Below are positions 1-9,300 of a stretch of 64,000 bases of DNA, piece after piece. The translations under genes and the position numbers were made by a program. The number at the start of each line of letters is the position of its first letter. Position 1 is the first letter of the stretch. The notes under the pieces were generated by a model. The model was not told where the DNA came from, did no database searches, and worked only from the letters and a program-made list of their open reading frames with translations. Origin of the DNA: Hymenobacter mucosus (GTDB taxonomy: Bacteria > Bacteroidota > Bacteroidia > Cytophagales > Hymenobacteraceae); NCBI RefSeq assembly GCF_900188255.1, contig NZ_FZNS01000008.1, positions 62,001-126,000 of the forward strand, given 5' to 3'.

Positions 1-72
1 ATTGCTAAAGTCTACCTCGTGCTCCCCGCGTAGGGAGTTTAGGTTAAAGAAACGGACGCGGAGAATTCTCAT
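1..72 (-). CDS. sbcC: Exonuclease SbcCD large subunit SbcC, N-terminal fragment (cut by window edge)
   Basis: Only the first 24 codons lie in the window; the ATG is the complement of 70-72. The peptide starts MRILRVRFFNLNSLRGEHEV, which matches the opening strand and 'NLNSL+G' motif of SbcC/Rad50-type ATPases, just before where a Walker A loop would come. It lies 82 nt downstream of sbcD on the same strand, the usual sbcD-sbcC order. SbcC is the SMC-like ATPase that, with SbcD, trims hairpins and blocked DNA ends. The fragment is too short for domain analysis, so the call rests on the N-terminal motif plus the neighbour. Confidence 0.85.
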   Translation of the reverse strand, partial: MRILRVRFFNLNSLRGEHEVDFSN

Positions 73-154
73 AGGGCAGAAGCGGCAGCTTGCGCCGAAG
101 AAAAAAGTCGCGGCGCGGCCTAAGTATGGGGCAAGTTACGGGTTCGGGGCAGGG

Positions 155-1384
155 TTACAGGCTTTCCAGCAGCTCGTCGAAGGTGCGCAGTAGCTCAGCG
201 CGGCCGTGCTCAGGCTCGGTTTCCAGGCGCTGAGCAAACACTTCGCGCTCGGTGAAGTCGTGCAGGCTGCGGGTGAGGGGCTCGTCGGCCGCTTCAGTTT
301 CACCCAGGGCGCGCAGCTTTACTAGCCGGAAGTGGCGGCGAGCCAGCACTTCCACCTGCTTGCGGTCTAGCTCCTGAATTACTTTCAGTAAGGCTTCTGC
401 TACTTCTAGCTGGGTCAGCTCGGAGTGAATCTGCACATCTGCCCAGGCCGGCAGCAGGTAGCCCGCGTTATCATACGTTGTAAGGCCCTGCGTAACTTCT
501 TCCAGGGAGCCATGAAACCGCACGAGGCGCCGGGCACCCGGTACGGGCAGCGAGTCGAGGGTTAAAAGCTTGCCAGCGGCAAATTCCAGCAGCAGCACTT
601 CCTTAGGGTGGTCTACCTCGGAGAAGGACAGGGGGATAGGGGAGCCCGAATACCGAATGTGTTCCCTGCCGCCCACGCGCTGGGGGCGGTGTAGGTGCCC
701 TAGGGCCACGTAATCAAATACCGTTGGGAAATGGTCAGCCGTAATCTGGCCCAGGTTGCCCACATGAATGGTCCGCTCTGAGTCGGAGGGGGCTGCCCCG
801 GCGGCGTAGAGGTGGCCAGTGGCTACTACGGGTAGGCCCGTGTCTTTGAGCTGCCATACGCGCTCTACCTCCGCTATGCGGGCGTAGTGGTCGGCAATGC
901 CTTGTTTGATGCGGGCTTCCCGATCCTCAGCTGTTTCGCCGGGTACTGAGAGGCGCACATCCCGGTCGCGCAGAAAAGGGATGGCGCACACTACTAGGCC
1001 GGGGTTGCCGGCAGCATCATCCAGCACCAGCACCTGGTCTTCAAAGCACTCCGGCACGCAGCCTACCACGTGCACGCGCAGGTGGCGCAGCAGCCGGGCT
1101 GGGGCATTTAGCGTAGCGGGCGAGTCGTGGTTGCCGCCGACCACCACAATATCGCGACAGCCGGTGCCACGCATGTTCAGCAGAAAGGAATAATACAGCT
1201 CTAGCGCTTGGTTGGAGGGCGAGCCGGTATCAAAAATGTCGCCGGCTACTAGCAGCACTTCCACGCGCTGCTCGCGCACCGTAGCTACCAGCCACTCCAG
1301 AAAGTGACGGTGCTCATCGGTTCGTTCGTGGCCGCTAATAAAGCGCTGGCCCAGGTGCCAGTCGGCGGTGTGTAGTACGCGCAT
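155..1384 (-). CDS. sbcD: Exonuclease SbcCD, nuclease subunit SbcD
   Basis: A 409-residue calcineurin-like phosphoesterase of the Mre11/SbcD family. All metal-binding motifs are visible in order: DWHLG near residue 8, GDIFD near 48, GNHDS near 84, a GH near 190 and GHLHRPQ near 230, followed by the SbcD C-terminal cap region. Length is typical. With SbcC it forms the ATP-dependent nuclease that cleaves DNA hairpins and protein-blocked ends in the cytoplasm. sbcC starts 82 nt downstream. Confidence 0.97.
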   Translation of the reverse strand: MRVLHTADWHLGQRFISGHERTDEHRHFLEWLVATVREQRVEVLLVAGDIFDTGSPSNQALELYYSFLLNMRGTGCRDIVVVGGNHDSPATLNAPARLLRHLRVHVVGCVPECFEDQVLVLDDAAGNPGLVVCAIPFLRDRDVRLSVPGETAEDREARIKQGIADHYARIAEVERVWQLKDTGLPVVATGHLYAAGAAPSDSERTIHVGNLGQITADHFPTVFDYVALGHLHRPQRVGGREHIRYSGSPIPLSFSEVDHPKEVLLLEFAAGKLLTLDSLPVPGARRLVRFHGSLEEVTQGLTTYDNAGYLLPAWADVQIHSELTQLEVAEALLKVIQELDRKQVEVLARRHFRLVKLRALGETEAADEPLTRSLHDFTEREVFAQRLETEPEHGRAELLRTFDELLESL

Positions 1385-1483
1385 AACTACGAAGATACTT
1401 CGGCCCGCCGGAAGAAGAAAGCCCTGCGTTGCGCGGCCGTGGCTACCTAGCTCGCAAGCAGCCAGCAGCGTCTACTTCAACGG

Positions 1484-1831
1484 CTACTGTTCCCAAATAG
1501 TGCGCTTGAACTCGGCCGTGCTAAAGTCTAACCCATTTACTTGAGTATTACCCCACAAGCCACCCAAGTATCCTACAGTGTTGCAATCTTCGTCCAGCAC
1601 TTCGGAGCTAGCATCGGCAATGCAGCTGCCGGGGATAAACAGATACACCGTTTTACCCTGAAAGAAGTATTCTCGTACGCTAGCTCCTTCCTTACAGGGA
1701 GATTCCTCCTCCACCTTATTTATCCTCTGCCGGATGCAGCTAGGGGTCCCTTTTGCTACATCTGTTTTGTCGCAGGCAGTGAAGGTAAAAAGAAGGCTGG
1801 TGGCTAGTAGCAATGAGTAGGTCGTCTTCAC
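1484..1831 (-). CDS. Small secreted lipoprotein, DUF6970-like
   Basis: A 115-residue protein with a clear lipoprotein signal: MKTTYSLLLATSLLFTFTAC, lipobox cysteine at residue 20, so probably anchored in an outer membrane leaflet. The mature part has several cysteines, a 'GKTVYLFIPGSCIADASSE' stretch and 'LDEDCNTVGYLGG', a pattern I associate with the small Bacteroidota family DUF6970, whose function is unknown. It is monocistronic: the MBL/rhodanese gene upstream ends in a strong terminator at 1871-1902. The family name is from memory; lipoprotein status is visible. Confidence 0.75.
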   Translation of the reverse strand: MKTTYSLLLATSLLFTFTACDKTDVAKGTPSCIRQRINKVEEESPCKEGASVREYFFQGKTVYLFIPGSCIADASSEVLDEDCNTVGYLGGLWGNTQVNGLDFSTAEFKRTIWEQ

Positions 1832-1870
1832 AGGGCGAAAAGATTTGTAGTGGGCGTAGGCCGTAAAACA

Positions 1871-1902
1871 AGAATGACCAAGGCAGCTACCTTGGTCATT
1901 CT
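1871..1902 (-). terminator. Stem-loop terminator behind the MBL/rhodanese gene
   Basis: A perfect 13-bp inverted repeat (AGAATGACCAAGG / CCTTGGTCATTCT) with a 6-nt loop, starting 54 nt after the stop codon of the upstream minus-strand gene. On the minus strand it is followed by TGTTTT. Confidence 0.8.
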
Positions 1903-1956
1903 AAGAGGTCATATAAGGCGCAAAGGTTGCACTACCTCGTACTAGGTATCGGTAGG

Positions 1957-3339
1957 CTAGGTGTGCGCTGGTTGCGGCTGAAAGGTGGAGATGGCCTCAC
2001 CAAGGTCAAACACCTGTACCCCCGGCAGCGCTGCCTCCAAGATGCTGGCTCCCGCCGCGGAGCGGTAGCCGCCAGCGCAGTGCACCAGCACGGGCTTATT
2101 TGTAGTAGGTACTTCGTGGGCTCGTTCGCGCAGCTCGGGTAGCGGAATCAGCAGCGCATTGTCGAAGATGGGCTGCTGAGCTTCGGTGCGGTTACGAATA
2201 TCAACGATGGTAAAGTCTTGGGGCCGGTGACGAACGTGCTCCACATCAATGGTTGGACTAGTAGCGGACAGCTCGCGGGGCGTAAGCAAAGCCCCTTTGA
2301 TGGTAGTCTCATACCCAATCTTAGCCGTTTTACGAATTACCACATCAAGGGCAATTTGTGAGTCGGCAATGAGGTAGAACGGCTCGTCCGGGCCCACAAT
2401 GGAGCCCAGCCAGGTTTCAAACTTGCCGCCATCCATGAGGTTGATGGCGCCAGGCAAATGGCCCGCGCGGAACTCGGCGGCCGGGCGAGTATCAATAACT
2501 ACTACCCCAGGTTCTAGCGCCGTGCCGGGCTGCAGGCGTGGTACCGCCCGAATGCTGTCTTCGAAGGGTAGGGCGCCGTGTTTGTTCAGCAACACATCAT
2601 GCCCGAAGTACTTAGGCATGAAGGGCTGATCTTCGAGCAGCACTTTAATAAACTCGGCCTGCGACATAGGCTGAAGCGCATAGTTGGTTTTCAGCTCTTT
2701 GCCAATGGTGCTGTCGAGGTCGGGGGAGGTAGTCTTGCCACAAAGCGAGCCGGGGCCGTGCGCCGGGTACACGCGCGTAGTGGCGGGTAGGGTCATGAGC
2801 TTCTGGCGGGTAGACTGATACAGCTGGGCGGCCAGGTCTTGGCGGTTGTGTCCGCCCACAGTGCCATCTTCCCGCAGATCGGGGCGGCCCACGTCGCCCA
2901 CAAATAAGGTGTCGCCGGTAAAGACGGCGCGCGTTTGCGCAAGGTCGTCGATCAGCAAAATGCTGATGGAATCGGGGGAGTGACCGGGCGTGTTGATGGC
3001 GTGCAACTCCACCGTGTTCAGGACAATACGGTCGCCCTCGTCAAAAGGCTGGTGTTCGTAGCTGGCCTGTACCAGCTTACTTACATAAATAGTGGCTCCT
3101 GTTTCCTGGGCTATTTCCAGGTGGCTGCTCACGAAGTCGGCGTGGGGATGCGTTTCGATGACGGCAACAACCTTGGCGTCGTGCTCATCGGCGAAATCAT
3201 AGTACTGCTGAGGGTCGCGGGCCGGGTCGATAATGGCTACTTGACGGCCGCTGCGGATGGCGTAGCTCGCGTGAGCTAAACCCTTGTCGTAAAACTGCTG
3301 AATCTGTACCGACGCGGTACTACTGGGCAGAGGACTCAT
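1957..3339 (-). CDS. MBL-fold metallohydrolase with two rhodanese domains (persulfide dioxygenase/sulfurtransferase type)
   Basis: A 460-residue, three-domain protein. The N-terminal metallo-beta-lactamase domain has the ETHE1/persulfide-dioxygenase form of the metal motif: H64, H66, D68 and H73 in THPHADFVSSH, then PGHSPDS, FTGDTLF and VYPAHGPGS. Two rhodanese domains follow. The first (DTRPAAEF...GAINL) has no cysteine in its active loop; the second has HCAGGYRSA with C421 as probable sulfur acceptor. Such fusions oxidise persulfides and relay sulfane sulfur in sulfide detoxification. A TATATTTG box on the minus strand at 3400-3407 could be its -7 element, but no -33 partner was found. Confidence 0.9.
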   Translation of the reverse strand: MSPLPSSTASVQIQQFYDKGLAHASYAIRSGRQVAIIDPARDPQQYYDFADEHDAKVVAVIETHPHADFVSSHLEIAQETGATIYVSKLVQASYEHQPFDEGDRIVLNTVELHAINTPGHSPDSISILLIDDLAQTRAVFTGDTLFVGDVGRPDLREDGTVGGHNRQDLAAQLYQSTRQKLMTLPATTRVYPAHGPGSLCGKTTSPDLDSTIGKELKTNYALQPMSQAEFIKVLLEDQPFMPKYFGHDVLLNKHGALPFEDSIRAVPRLQPGTALEPGVVVIDTRPAAEFRAGHLPGAINLMDGGKFETWLGSIVGPDEPFYLIADSQIALDVVIRKTAKIGYETTIKGALLTPRELSATSPTIDVEHVRHRPQDFTIVDIRNRTEAQQPIFDNALLIPLPELRERAHEVPTTNKPVLVHCAGGYRSAAGASILEAALPGVQVFDLGEAISTFQPQPAHT

Positions 3340-3577
3340 GGGGTGGTAGATGTAGTGGCTGCCTACCCGTCAGCTCAACTGATACGGGAGGCATATTGTC
3401 AAATATAAGCAGGTGCTGGTTTTTCGCTACTGCTATTTGCGCCGAGTACTATGAATTGTGCTGGTTACTGTTGTGATACTGAGACTGATTTGGATACAAC
3501 TAAAAAGCTGGAATGTTCTAGTAGCCGGTACCTGTAACGCATAAATAGGTAGTGACTGAGGTAGAATGCTGTCCACT

Positions 3578-3613
3578 AAAAAAGCTCCGGCCGCATAGGC
3601 CGGAGCTTTTTTT
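3578..3613 (-). terminator. Terminator behind the LTxxQ-like protein gene
   Basis: Arms AAAAAAGCTCCGGCC and GGCCGGAGCTTTTTTT with loop GCATA, A-run on one side and T-run on the other, so it can work on either strand. It lies 31 nt beyond the stop of the minus-strand gene ending at 3644. The rest of 3340-3643 carries the upstream region of the MBL/rhodanese gene and no recognisable gene. Confidence 0.9.
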
Positions 3614-3643
3614 ACTTAATGGTACGAGTAAGATGAAGGCAGC

Positions 3644-4096
3644 TTAGCTCTTCATTTTAGCTTTCATCTTGCCACCCTTCATCGTGTCTTTGCGCTTGCC
3701 CATTTTTTGGTCGCGCATTTCGGTGTATTTCGTAGCCTGGGCGGGGGTAAGTACGGCATTCAGCTGTGCGTCGTACTTCTCGCGGGTGGCTTTCATCTGT
3801 TGCATAGCAGCTTGGCGGTCGGTGCTAGCAGAGGCGTTGGCACGCATTGTTTTTGTTTCCTGGGCTTCAGCCAGGGCAATAGCCCGCACTTGGGCTGTCT
3901 GATCGGCCGACAAGCCGAGCTGTTTGGTGAGGCGTTGGGCCTGCCTATCAGCGTGCTGCTCAGGCGTCATGTTCATGCGCCCCCCGTCCCGCTGGCCCTG
4001 GCGGGCACCCGGGGTAGTGGGGGTTGTAGCAGTTTGGGCAGTAGCAGTGCCAGCCGTCAGAAAAGCAACGGCGAGGATGGCAAGCATCTTTTTCAT
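3644..4096 (-). CDS. Periplasmic LTxxQ/DUF4890-like protein
   Basis: 150 residues from the ATG at 4096, chosen because it starts a signal peptide (MKKMLAILAVAFLTAGTATA, probable cleavage before Q); the longer upstream reading adds 56 unlikely residues. The mature part is helical and charged, with 'TPEQHADRQAQRLTKQLGLS', 'LSADQTAQV' and 'LTPAQATKYTEM', the LTxxQ-like repeats of Spy/CpxP and DUF4890 proteins, and ends in a Lys/Met-rich tail. Spy-type relatives are periplasmic chaperones or stress sensors; the role here is not established. It is divergent from the permease gene at 4309. Confidence 0.8.
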   Translation of the reverse strand: MKKMLAILAVAFLTAGTATAQTATTPTTPGARQGQRDGGRMNMTPEQHADRQAQRLTKQLGLSADQTAQVRAIALAEAQETKTMRANASASTDRQAAMQQMKATREKYDAQLNAVLTPAQATKYTEMRDQKMGKRKDTMKGGKMKAKMKS

Positions 4097-4308
4097 GAGC
4101 AGAGAGTCTTTGGAATGGAGGTATGCTGGTTGGATAGTCGAGCCTACGCCAGGTTTAATCTGGCTCTGCAATTCCAGCCAGCATCCGTAGCGCCAATGCA
4201 TGCACTCAACAGAAACGGCTATATTCGGGCCACGTGGCTGCTTGCAGGCGGCTGTCGTTGCCATTTTTACACCTCACACCTCTCTTTTTTTACTCCTTCA
4301 TAACCTGT

Positions 4309-5865
4309 ATGGCAAATATTTTCGCCAAAAAACCGCTGTCCCAGCTGCTGGGCGAGGCCAACTCCTCCGGAGAAGGCTCGCTAAAGCGCACCTTGGGCGC
4401 GGCTAACCTCGTGGCTCTGGGCGTCGGGGCTATTATTGGAGCCGGCCTATTCGTGCGCACGGCGGCCGCTGCCGCCCAGGCCGCCGGTCCGGGCGTAACG
4501 CTGGCTTTCATTGTGGCCGCCATTGGCTGCGCCTTTGCCGGGCTGTGCTACGCCGAGTTTGCGGCCATGATTCCAATTGCTGGTTCGGCGTACACCTACG
4601 CCTACACTACCATGGGCGAATTTGTAGCTTGGGTAATTGGCTGGGCCCTGATTATGGAGTACGCCCTGGGGGCAGCCACTGTAAGCATTGCCTGGAGCGA
4701 GTACCTAAATAAGCTGCTGGAGGTGTTCGGAACCCGAATACCCTTTGAGTTGTGCCACGCGCCCAGCGAAGGGGGCTGGCTAAATCTGCCTGCCCTGTTG
4801 GTAATCGTGGCCCTGAGCTTGCTCCTAATCAAAGGCACCCAAGAATCGGCTACGTTCAACTCCATCATTGTGGTGGTGAAAGTGGCTATTGTGCTGGTGT
4901 TCATTGCTATCGGCTGGCAGTTCATCAACCCTGCCAACCACACCCCCTACCTGATTCCGGAAAATGCCGAGCCCGTGCGCAACGCCGCCGGCGAAGTAGT
5001 GCGCGAGTACACTGACTGGAACAAGCATGGCATTTTCGGCATTCTGGGTGGCTCGGCCATCGTGTTCTTCGCCTTTATTGGGTTTGACGCCGTATCGACG
5101 GCCGCACAAGAAGCCAAGAATCCTAAGCGCGACATGCCCATTGGTATTCTCGGCTCTTTGGCCGTCTGCACCGTGCTCTACATCTTGTTTGGCCACGTGC
5201 TGACGGGCGTGGCTAACTGGCGCGAATTTGCTGACCCTGCTAAAGGCGGTGAGGCGTCAGTGGCTTACGCTATTAAAGAGCACATGCCCGGTTACGAGTG
5301 GCTTTCTACGGCCGTAACGGTGGCTATTCTGGCCGGCTTCTCGTCGGTAGTACTGGTGATGCTGATGGGCCAGAGCCGCGTGTTCTTCTCCATGGCCAAC
5401 GATGGCCTGATGCCCAAGGCTTTCTCCGAGCTGCACCCCAAGTTCCGCACCCCTTATAAGTCGAACTTGGTGCTGCTAGTGTTTGTAGGCGCGTTTGCCG
5501 CCTTTGTGCCTGGCTCCTTGGCCGGCGACCTGACCTCGTTTGGTACGCTGTTGGCTTTCGTGTTGGTGTCGGCGGGTGTATGGATTATGCGCAAAACCGA
5601 TCCGGCGCAGCCCCGTCCGTTCCGTTCGCCTCTCTCAAATCCTTCGTTCCCCTTCGTGCCTATTATGGGCATTCTGGTATGCCTGGCCATGATTGCTGCC
5701 CTCGATACCTTCACGCTGAAAGTGGCCATGGGCTGGATGTTGTTGGGCTTTGTGGTGTACTTCCTGTATGGCAAGCGCAACTCTAAGCTGCAGCAAGGCA
5801 TTGTAGTAGTACCCAAGGAAATGGAAGAAGAAGCCTTCATCAAGCCAGACAGTAACAATCTGTAG
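4309..5865 (+). CDS. APC-family amino acid permease (cationic amino acid transporter type)
   Basis: 518 residues from the ATG at 4309 (MANIFAKKPL), chosen because residues before it do not fit the family. It begins with the amphipathic N-terminus typical of APC permeases, then GVGAIIGAGLFV in TM1, the unwound substrate-binding segment. About 12-14 hydrophobic segments follow, with 'FFAFIGFDAVSTAAQEAKNPKRDMP' (TM6 region) and 'GQSRVFFSMANDGLMP', both hallmarks of the CAT/YhdG-like group. It is an inner-membrane amino-acid importer; the exact substrate cannot be read. Single gene closed by the terminator at 5888. Confidence 0.92.
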   Translation: MANIFAKKPLSQLLGEANSSGEGSLKRTLGAANLVALGVGAIIGAGLFVRTAAAAAQAAGPGVTLAFIVAAIGCAFAGLCYAEFAAMIPIAGSAYTYAYTTMGEFVAWVIGWALIMEYALGAATVSIAWSEYLNKLLEVFGTRIPFELCHAPSEGGWLNLPALLVIVALSLLLIKGTQESATFNSIIVVVKVAIVLVFIAIGWQFINPANHTPYLIPENAEPVRNAAGEVVREYTDWNKHGIFGILGGSAIVFFAFIGFDAVSTAAQEAKNPKRDMPIGILGSLAVCTVLYILFGHVLTGVANWREFADPAKGGEASVAYAIKEHMPGYEWLSTAVTVAILAGFSSVVLVMLMGQSRVFFSMANDGLMPKAFSELHPKFRTPYKSNLVLLVFVGAFAAFVPGSLAGDLTSFGTLLAFVLVSAGVWIMRKTDPAQPRPFRSPLSNPSFPFVPIMGILVCLAMIAALDTFTLKVAMGWMLLGFVVYFLYGKRNSKLQQGIVVVPKEMEEEAFIKPDSNNL

Positions 5866-5887
5866 GCTTTACCAGCAAAATCTGCTT

Positions 5888-5927
5888 AAAAAAGGCTCCG
5901 TTGGACTATCCAGCGGAGCCTTTTTTT
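5888..5927 (+). terminator. Terminator behind the permease gene
   Basis: Stem AAAAAAGGCTCCG(T)TGG / CCA(G)CGGAGCC followed by seven T residues; one G-T wobble. Faces the DUF2945 gene and can serve both strands. Confidence 0.9.
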
Positions 5928-5963
5928 GCGAGTAGTACCCTGGCATTCTACCTGGCCGAATGG

Positions 5964-6185
5964 CTATTTCTTAGCGGCTGAGGTGGCTTTTACTTCGCTT
6001 TGCAGCTTTAAAACCCGGTCGCCGTTTTCTTGCACAATAAGAAAAGCCGGGTTATCGGGTGTGCCGTGGCGAGTAATTTCGGCCCCCTGCAGCTTACGGG
6101 TTACGCTTTCCTTGTGGGTTTCTTCAATTTTGCCAGTAGCAGTGCCGGTTCCGTACTTCCAGCTGACGTTGGTGCCTTTGCGCAT
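5964..6185 (-). CDS. DUF2945 (HVA1/TUDOR-like) small protein
   Basis: 73 residues from the ATG at 6185 (MRKGTNVSWKYGTGTATGKI). The pattern 'G..V.WKYG.G.A.GKIEE' and 'ITRHGTPDNPAFLIVQENGDRVLKL.SEV' is the DUF2945/hypervirulence-associated TUDOR fold, a small beta-barrel whose molecular role in bacteria is unknown. A longer upstream reading adds 22 poorly fitting residues. Convergent with the permease gene. Confidence 0.85.
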   Translation of the reverse strand: MRKGTNVSWKYGTGTATGKIEETHKESVTRKLQGAEITRHGTPDNPAFLIVQENGDRVLKLQSEVKATSAAKK

Positions 6186-6288
6186 GAGTAGGTAAGTGAA
6201 AGAGTGGAGAATAATGCACATACTGATGAGGTATGTACAAGGTTGAGGCAAGGTGCTGCAACCTACTGTAGCTGGTGGTTTCTTTCTT

Positions 6289-6296
6289 TACATTTG
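6289..6296 (+). promoter_or_regulatory. Possible Bacteroidota -7 box before the amidohydrolase pair
   Basis: TACATTTG matches TAnnTTTG and lies 73 nt before the ATG at 6370. No convincing TTG partner is seen 19-21 nt upstream, so this is a weak call. Confidence 0.35.
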
Positions 6297-6369
6297 GCAG
6301 TAGGCCTTTGGCTCTACCACCTGCACGCTAGCCTTTCTACATATTTCCTGAACTCTACCCTGTACTCTT

Positions 6370-9300
6370 ATGCGAATTGACCTGCGCCAGCTAGGCCTGG
6401 CGGGCGGCCTCTTCATGGGCAGCCTTTCGGCTGCGTATGCACAGTCGGCTACGTTTCCACGCAACGGTGTGTACGATGACCGGCCCGGCCTGTACGCCTT
6501 CACACACGCTACCATCTTCACCGACTACAAAACCCGGGTCAACGACGCCACTCTTATTATTCGGGATGGCAAAGTGGAAGCCGTGGGTACCAAGGTTAAG
6601 ATTCCAGCTGGTGCCGTCGTTCAGGACCTGAAGGGCAAGTTCATTTACCCCGGCTTCGTAGACCTGTACGCCAGCTATGGCGTGCCCGAGGTAAAAGCTC
6701 TCGAACGCCGCGGCCGCCGCGGTGGTCCGCAGTTTGAAAGCACCAAAACCGGCGCCTACGATTGGAACCAAGCCGTGCACCCGGAAGTAAATGCGGCGGA
6801 GCTATTTGCGGCTAATGATGAGCAGGCTGATGCCTTGCGCAAGTTGGGCTTTGGGGCGGTGCTTACCCACCAGCCCGATGGCATTGTGCGCGGCACGGCC
6901 GCCCTGGTAAGTTTGAACACCAACCGCCAGGAAAACGAACTGATTCTGCAGGATCGAGCAGCCACGGCCTACTCGTTCGATAAAGGCACTAGCACCCAGG
7001 ACTATCCCTCTTCTCTGATGGGGAGCATTGCCCTGCTGCGCCAAACCTACCTCGACGCCGACTGGAACCAGCGCAACCCCACACGGGAGCAAAACCTATC
7101 GTTGCGGGCCCTAAACCAGCAGCGCAGTTTGCCGGCTATTTTTGAGGTGCGCGACAAGCAAAGCGCCTTGCGGGCCGATAAAGTTGGTGACGAGTTTGGC
7201 GTGCAATACATTCTGAAGGGCCGCGGCGACGAGTACCAGCGCCTACCCGACATTCAGGCCACGGAAGCCCCGCTTATTGTAAGCCTCAATTTTCCCGATG
7301 CCTACGTGGTAGACGACGTGTACGATGCCATACGCGTGCCCTTGCAAGACCTGAAGCACTGGGAAATGGCCCCCGCCAATGCTGGGCTACTTGCCAAGGC
7401 CGGGGTACCCATTGCCCTAACCGCCGCCGACCTGAAAGACAAGAAGAAGTTCTTGCCCAACCTGCGTAAAGCCATTCAGTACGGCCTAACTGAGCAGCAG
7501 GCATTGCAAGCGCTTACGGCTACTCCCGCTTCCTTGGTAAAAGCTCAGGATAGGGTAGGGGCCTTGAAGCCGGGCATGCAAGCTAACTTCCTGGTGTGCT
7601 CTACCCGCCTGTTTGCCGAAGACAACGTGATGCTGGACAACTGGGTGCAGGGGGTGCGGTACCAACTCAGCGAAATTCCCAACGACTACCGGGGAGTGTA
7701 CACCCTGAAGCTGGGCAACCAGCCCGAAACCAAGTTGCTGCTGGCTGGCAAGCCCGAAGCACCCGAGCTGAAGATCGTAGCCGCCCCCGGCGACACCGTG
7801 AAGGGCAACCTGACGGTGTCCGGCGACCTGACAACCATTGTGTATAACCCAACTCCGAAGAAGAAGGGCAGCGGCTCCGTGCGGCTGGCTGGCTACTACA
7901 CTCAAGAGGGGCGCGTGTTTCAAGGCGACGGCCAACTGCCCGATGCTACTGCTATTAAATGGAGTGCCCGCCGCCTAGACGAAGCCAGCCGGGCCGCCCG
8001 CCGCGACTCGGCCAAGGCGCCCGAGCCGGTGCAGCTAGGGCAGTTGCAATTTCCATTTGTAGCCTACGGCCGGCCGGCTCTACCCACCCAGCAAACGGTG
8101 CTTATCAAGAATACAACGGTATGGACCAGTGAGGCCGCCGGCAAGCTGGAAAACACCGACGTACTGCTGCAAAACGGTAAAATTGCCAAAATTGGCCGCA
8201 ACCTTTCCGTGCCTAGCGGGGGCCGCACCGTGGATGGCACCGGCAAGCACCTCACGCCCGGCATCATCGACGAGCACTCCCACATTGCCATTTCGGAAGG
8301 CGTAAACGAAGGTACCCAGTCGGTAACCAGTGAGGTGCGCATTAGTGACGTGGTAGATGCCGAGGATGTGGATGTGTACCGCGACTTGGCTGGCGGCGTA
8401 ATAGCCGCACAGCTACTGCACGGTTCGGCTAACCCCATTGGTGGGCAGTCGGCGCTGATTAAGCTGCGGTGGGGCCAAACCGCCGAGCAGATGAAGATTC
8501 AGGGCGCGCCGGGCTTCATCAAGTTTGCCCTGGGCGAAAACGTGAAGCAAAGCAACTGGGGCGAGGCCAACGTGTTGCGCTTCCCCCAAACCCGCATGGG
8601 CACCGAGCAGGTGTTTGTAGATGCCTTCACGCGGGCTAAGGAGTACGAGCAGCAGTGGAAAGCCTGGAATAAGCTAAGCAAAGCCAAGCAGAGAAAAGGC
8701 GAAGCCCCGCGCCGCGACTTGGAGTTGGAGGCCCTAGTAGAAATTCTCAACGACCAGCGCTTCATCACCTGCCACAGCTACGTGCAGTCAGAAATCAACA
8801 TGCTGATGAACGTAGCTGACCGCATGGATTTTAAGGTGAACACCTTCACCCACATTCTGGAAGGTTATAAGGTGGCCGATAAGATGAAAGCACGTGGCAT
8901 CAATGCCAGCACCTTCTCCGACTGGTGGGCCTACAAAAACGAAGTGCGCGACGCCATTCCGTACAACGCGGGTATCATGCACGACGTGGGCCTGAACGTG
9001 GCTATCAACTCCGATGATGCCGAGATGAGCCGTCGCCTCAATCAGGAAGCCGCCAAAATGGTGAAGTACAACGGGCTGTCGGAAGAAGAGGCCTTGAAGC
9101 TGGTAACGATTAACCCGGCCAAGATGCTGCACCTCGACAAGACGATGGGTAGCATCAAGGAAGGGAAGGATGCCGACGTAGTGCTGTGGAGCGATAATCC
9201 GCTGAGCATCTACGCTCACGCTGAGCGCACGTTTGTGGATGGCCGCTTGCTATTCGACGTGGAAAGCGACCAGCAGATGCGCCAGGATATGCAGAAGGAG

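Noticed and set aside
2..193. Open frame on the plus strand at the left edge (63 residues).
   Set aside because: It is antisense to the real sbcC start (1-72) and the end of sbcD, and the peptide is basic and low in complexity.
3707..4303. 198-residue plus-strand open frame.
   Set aside because: Antisense to the LTxxQ-like protein, whose signal peptide and family pattern are clear.
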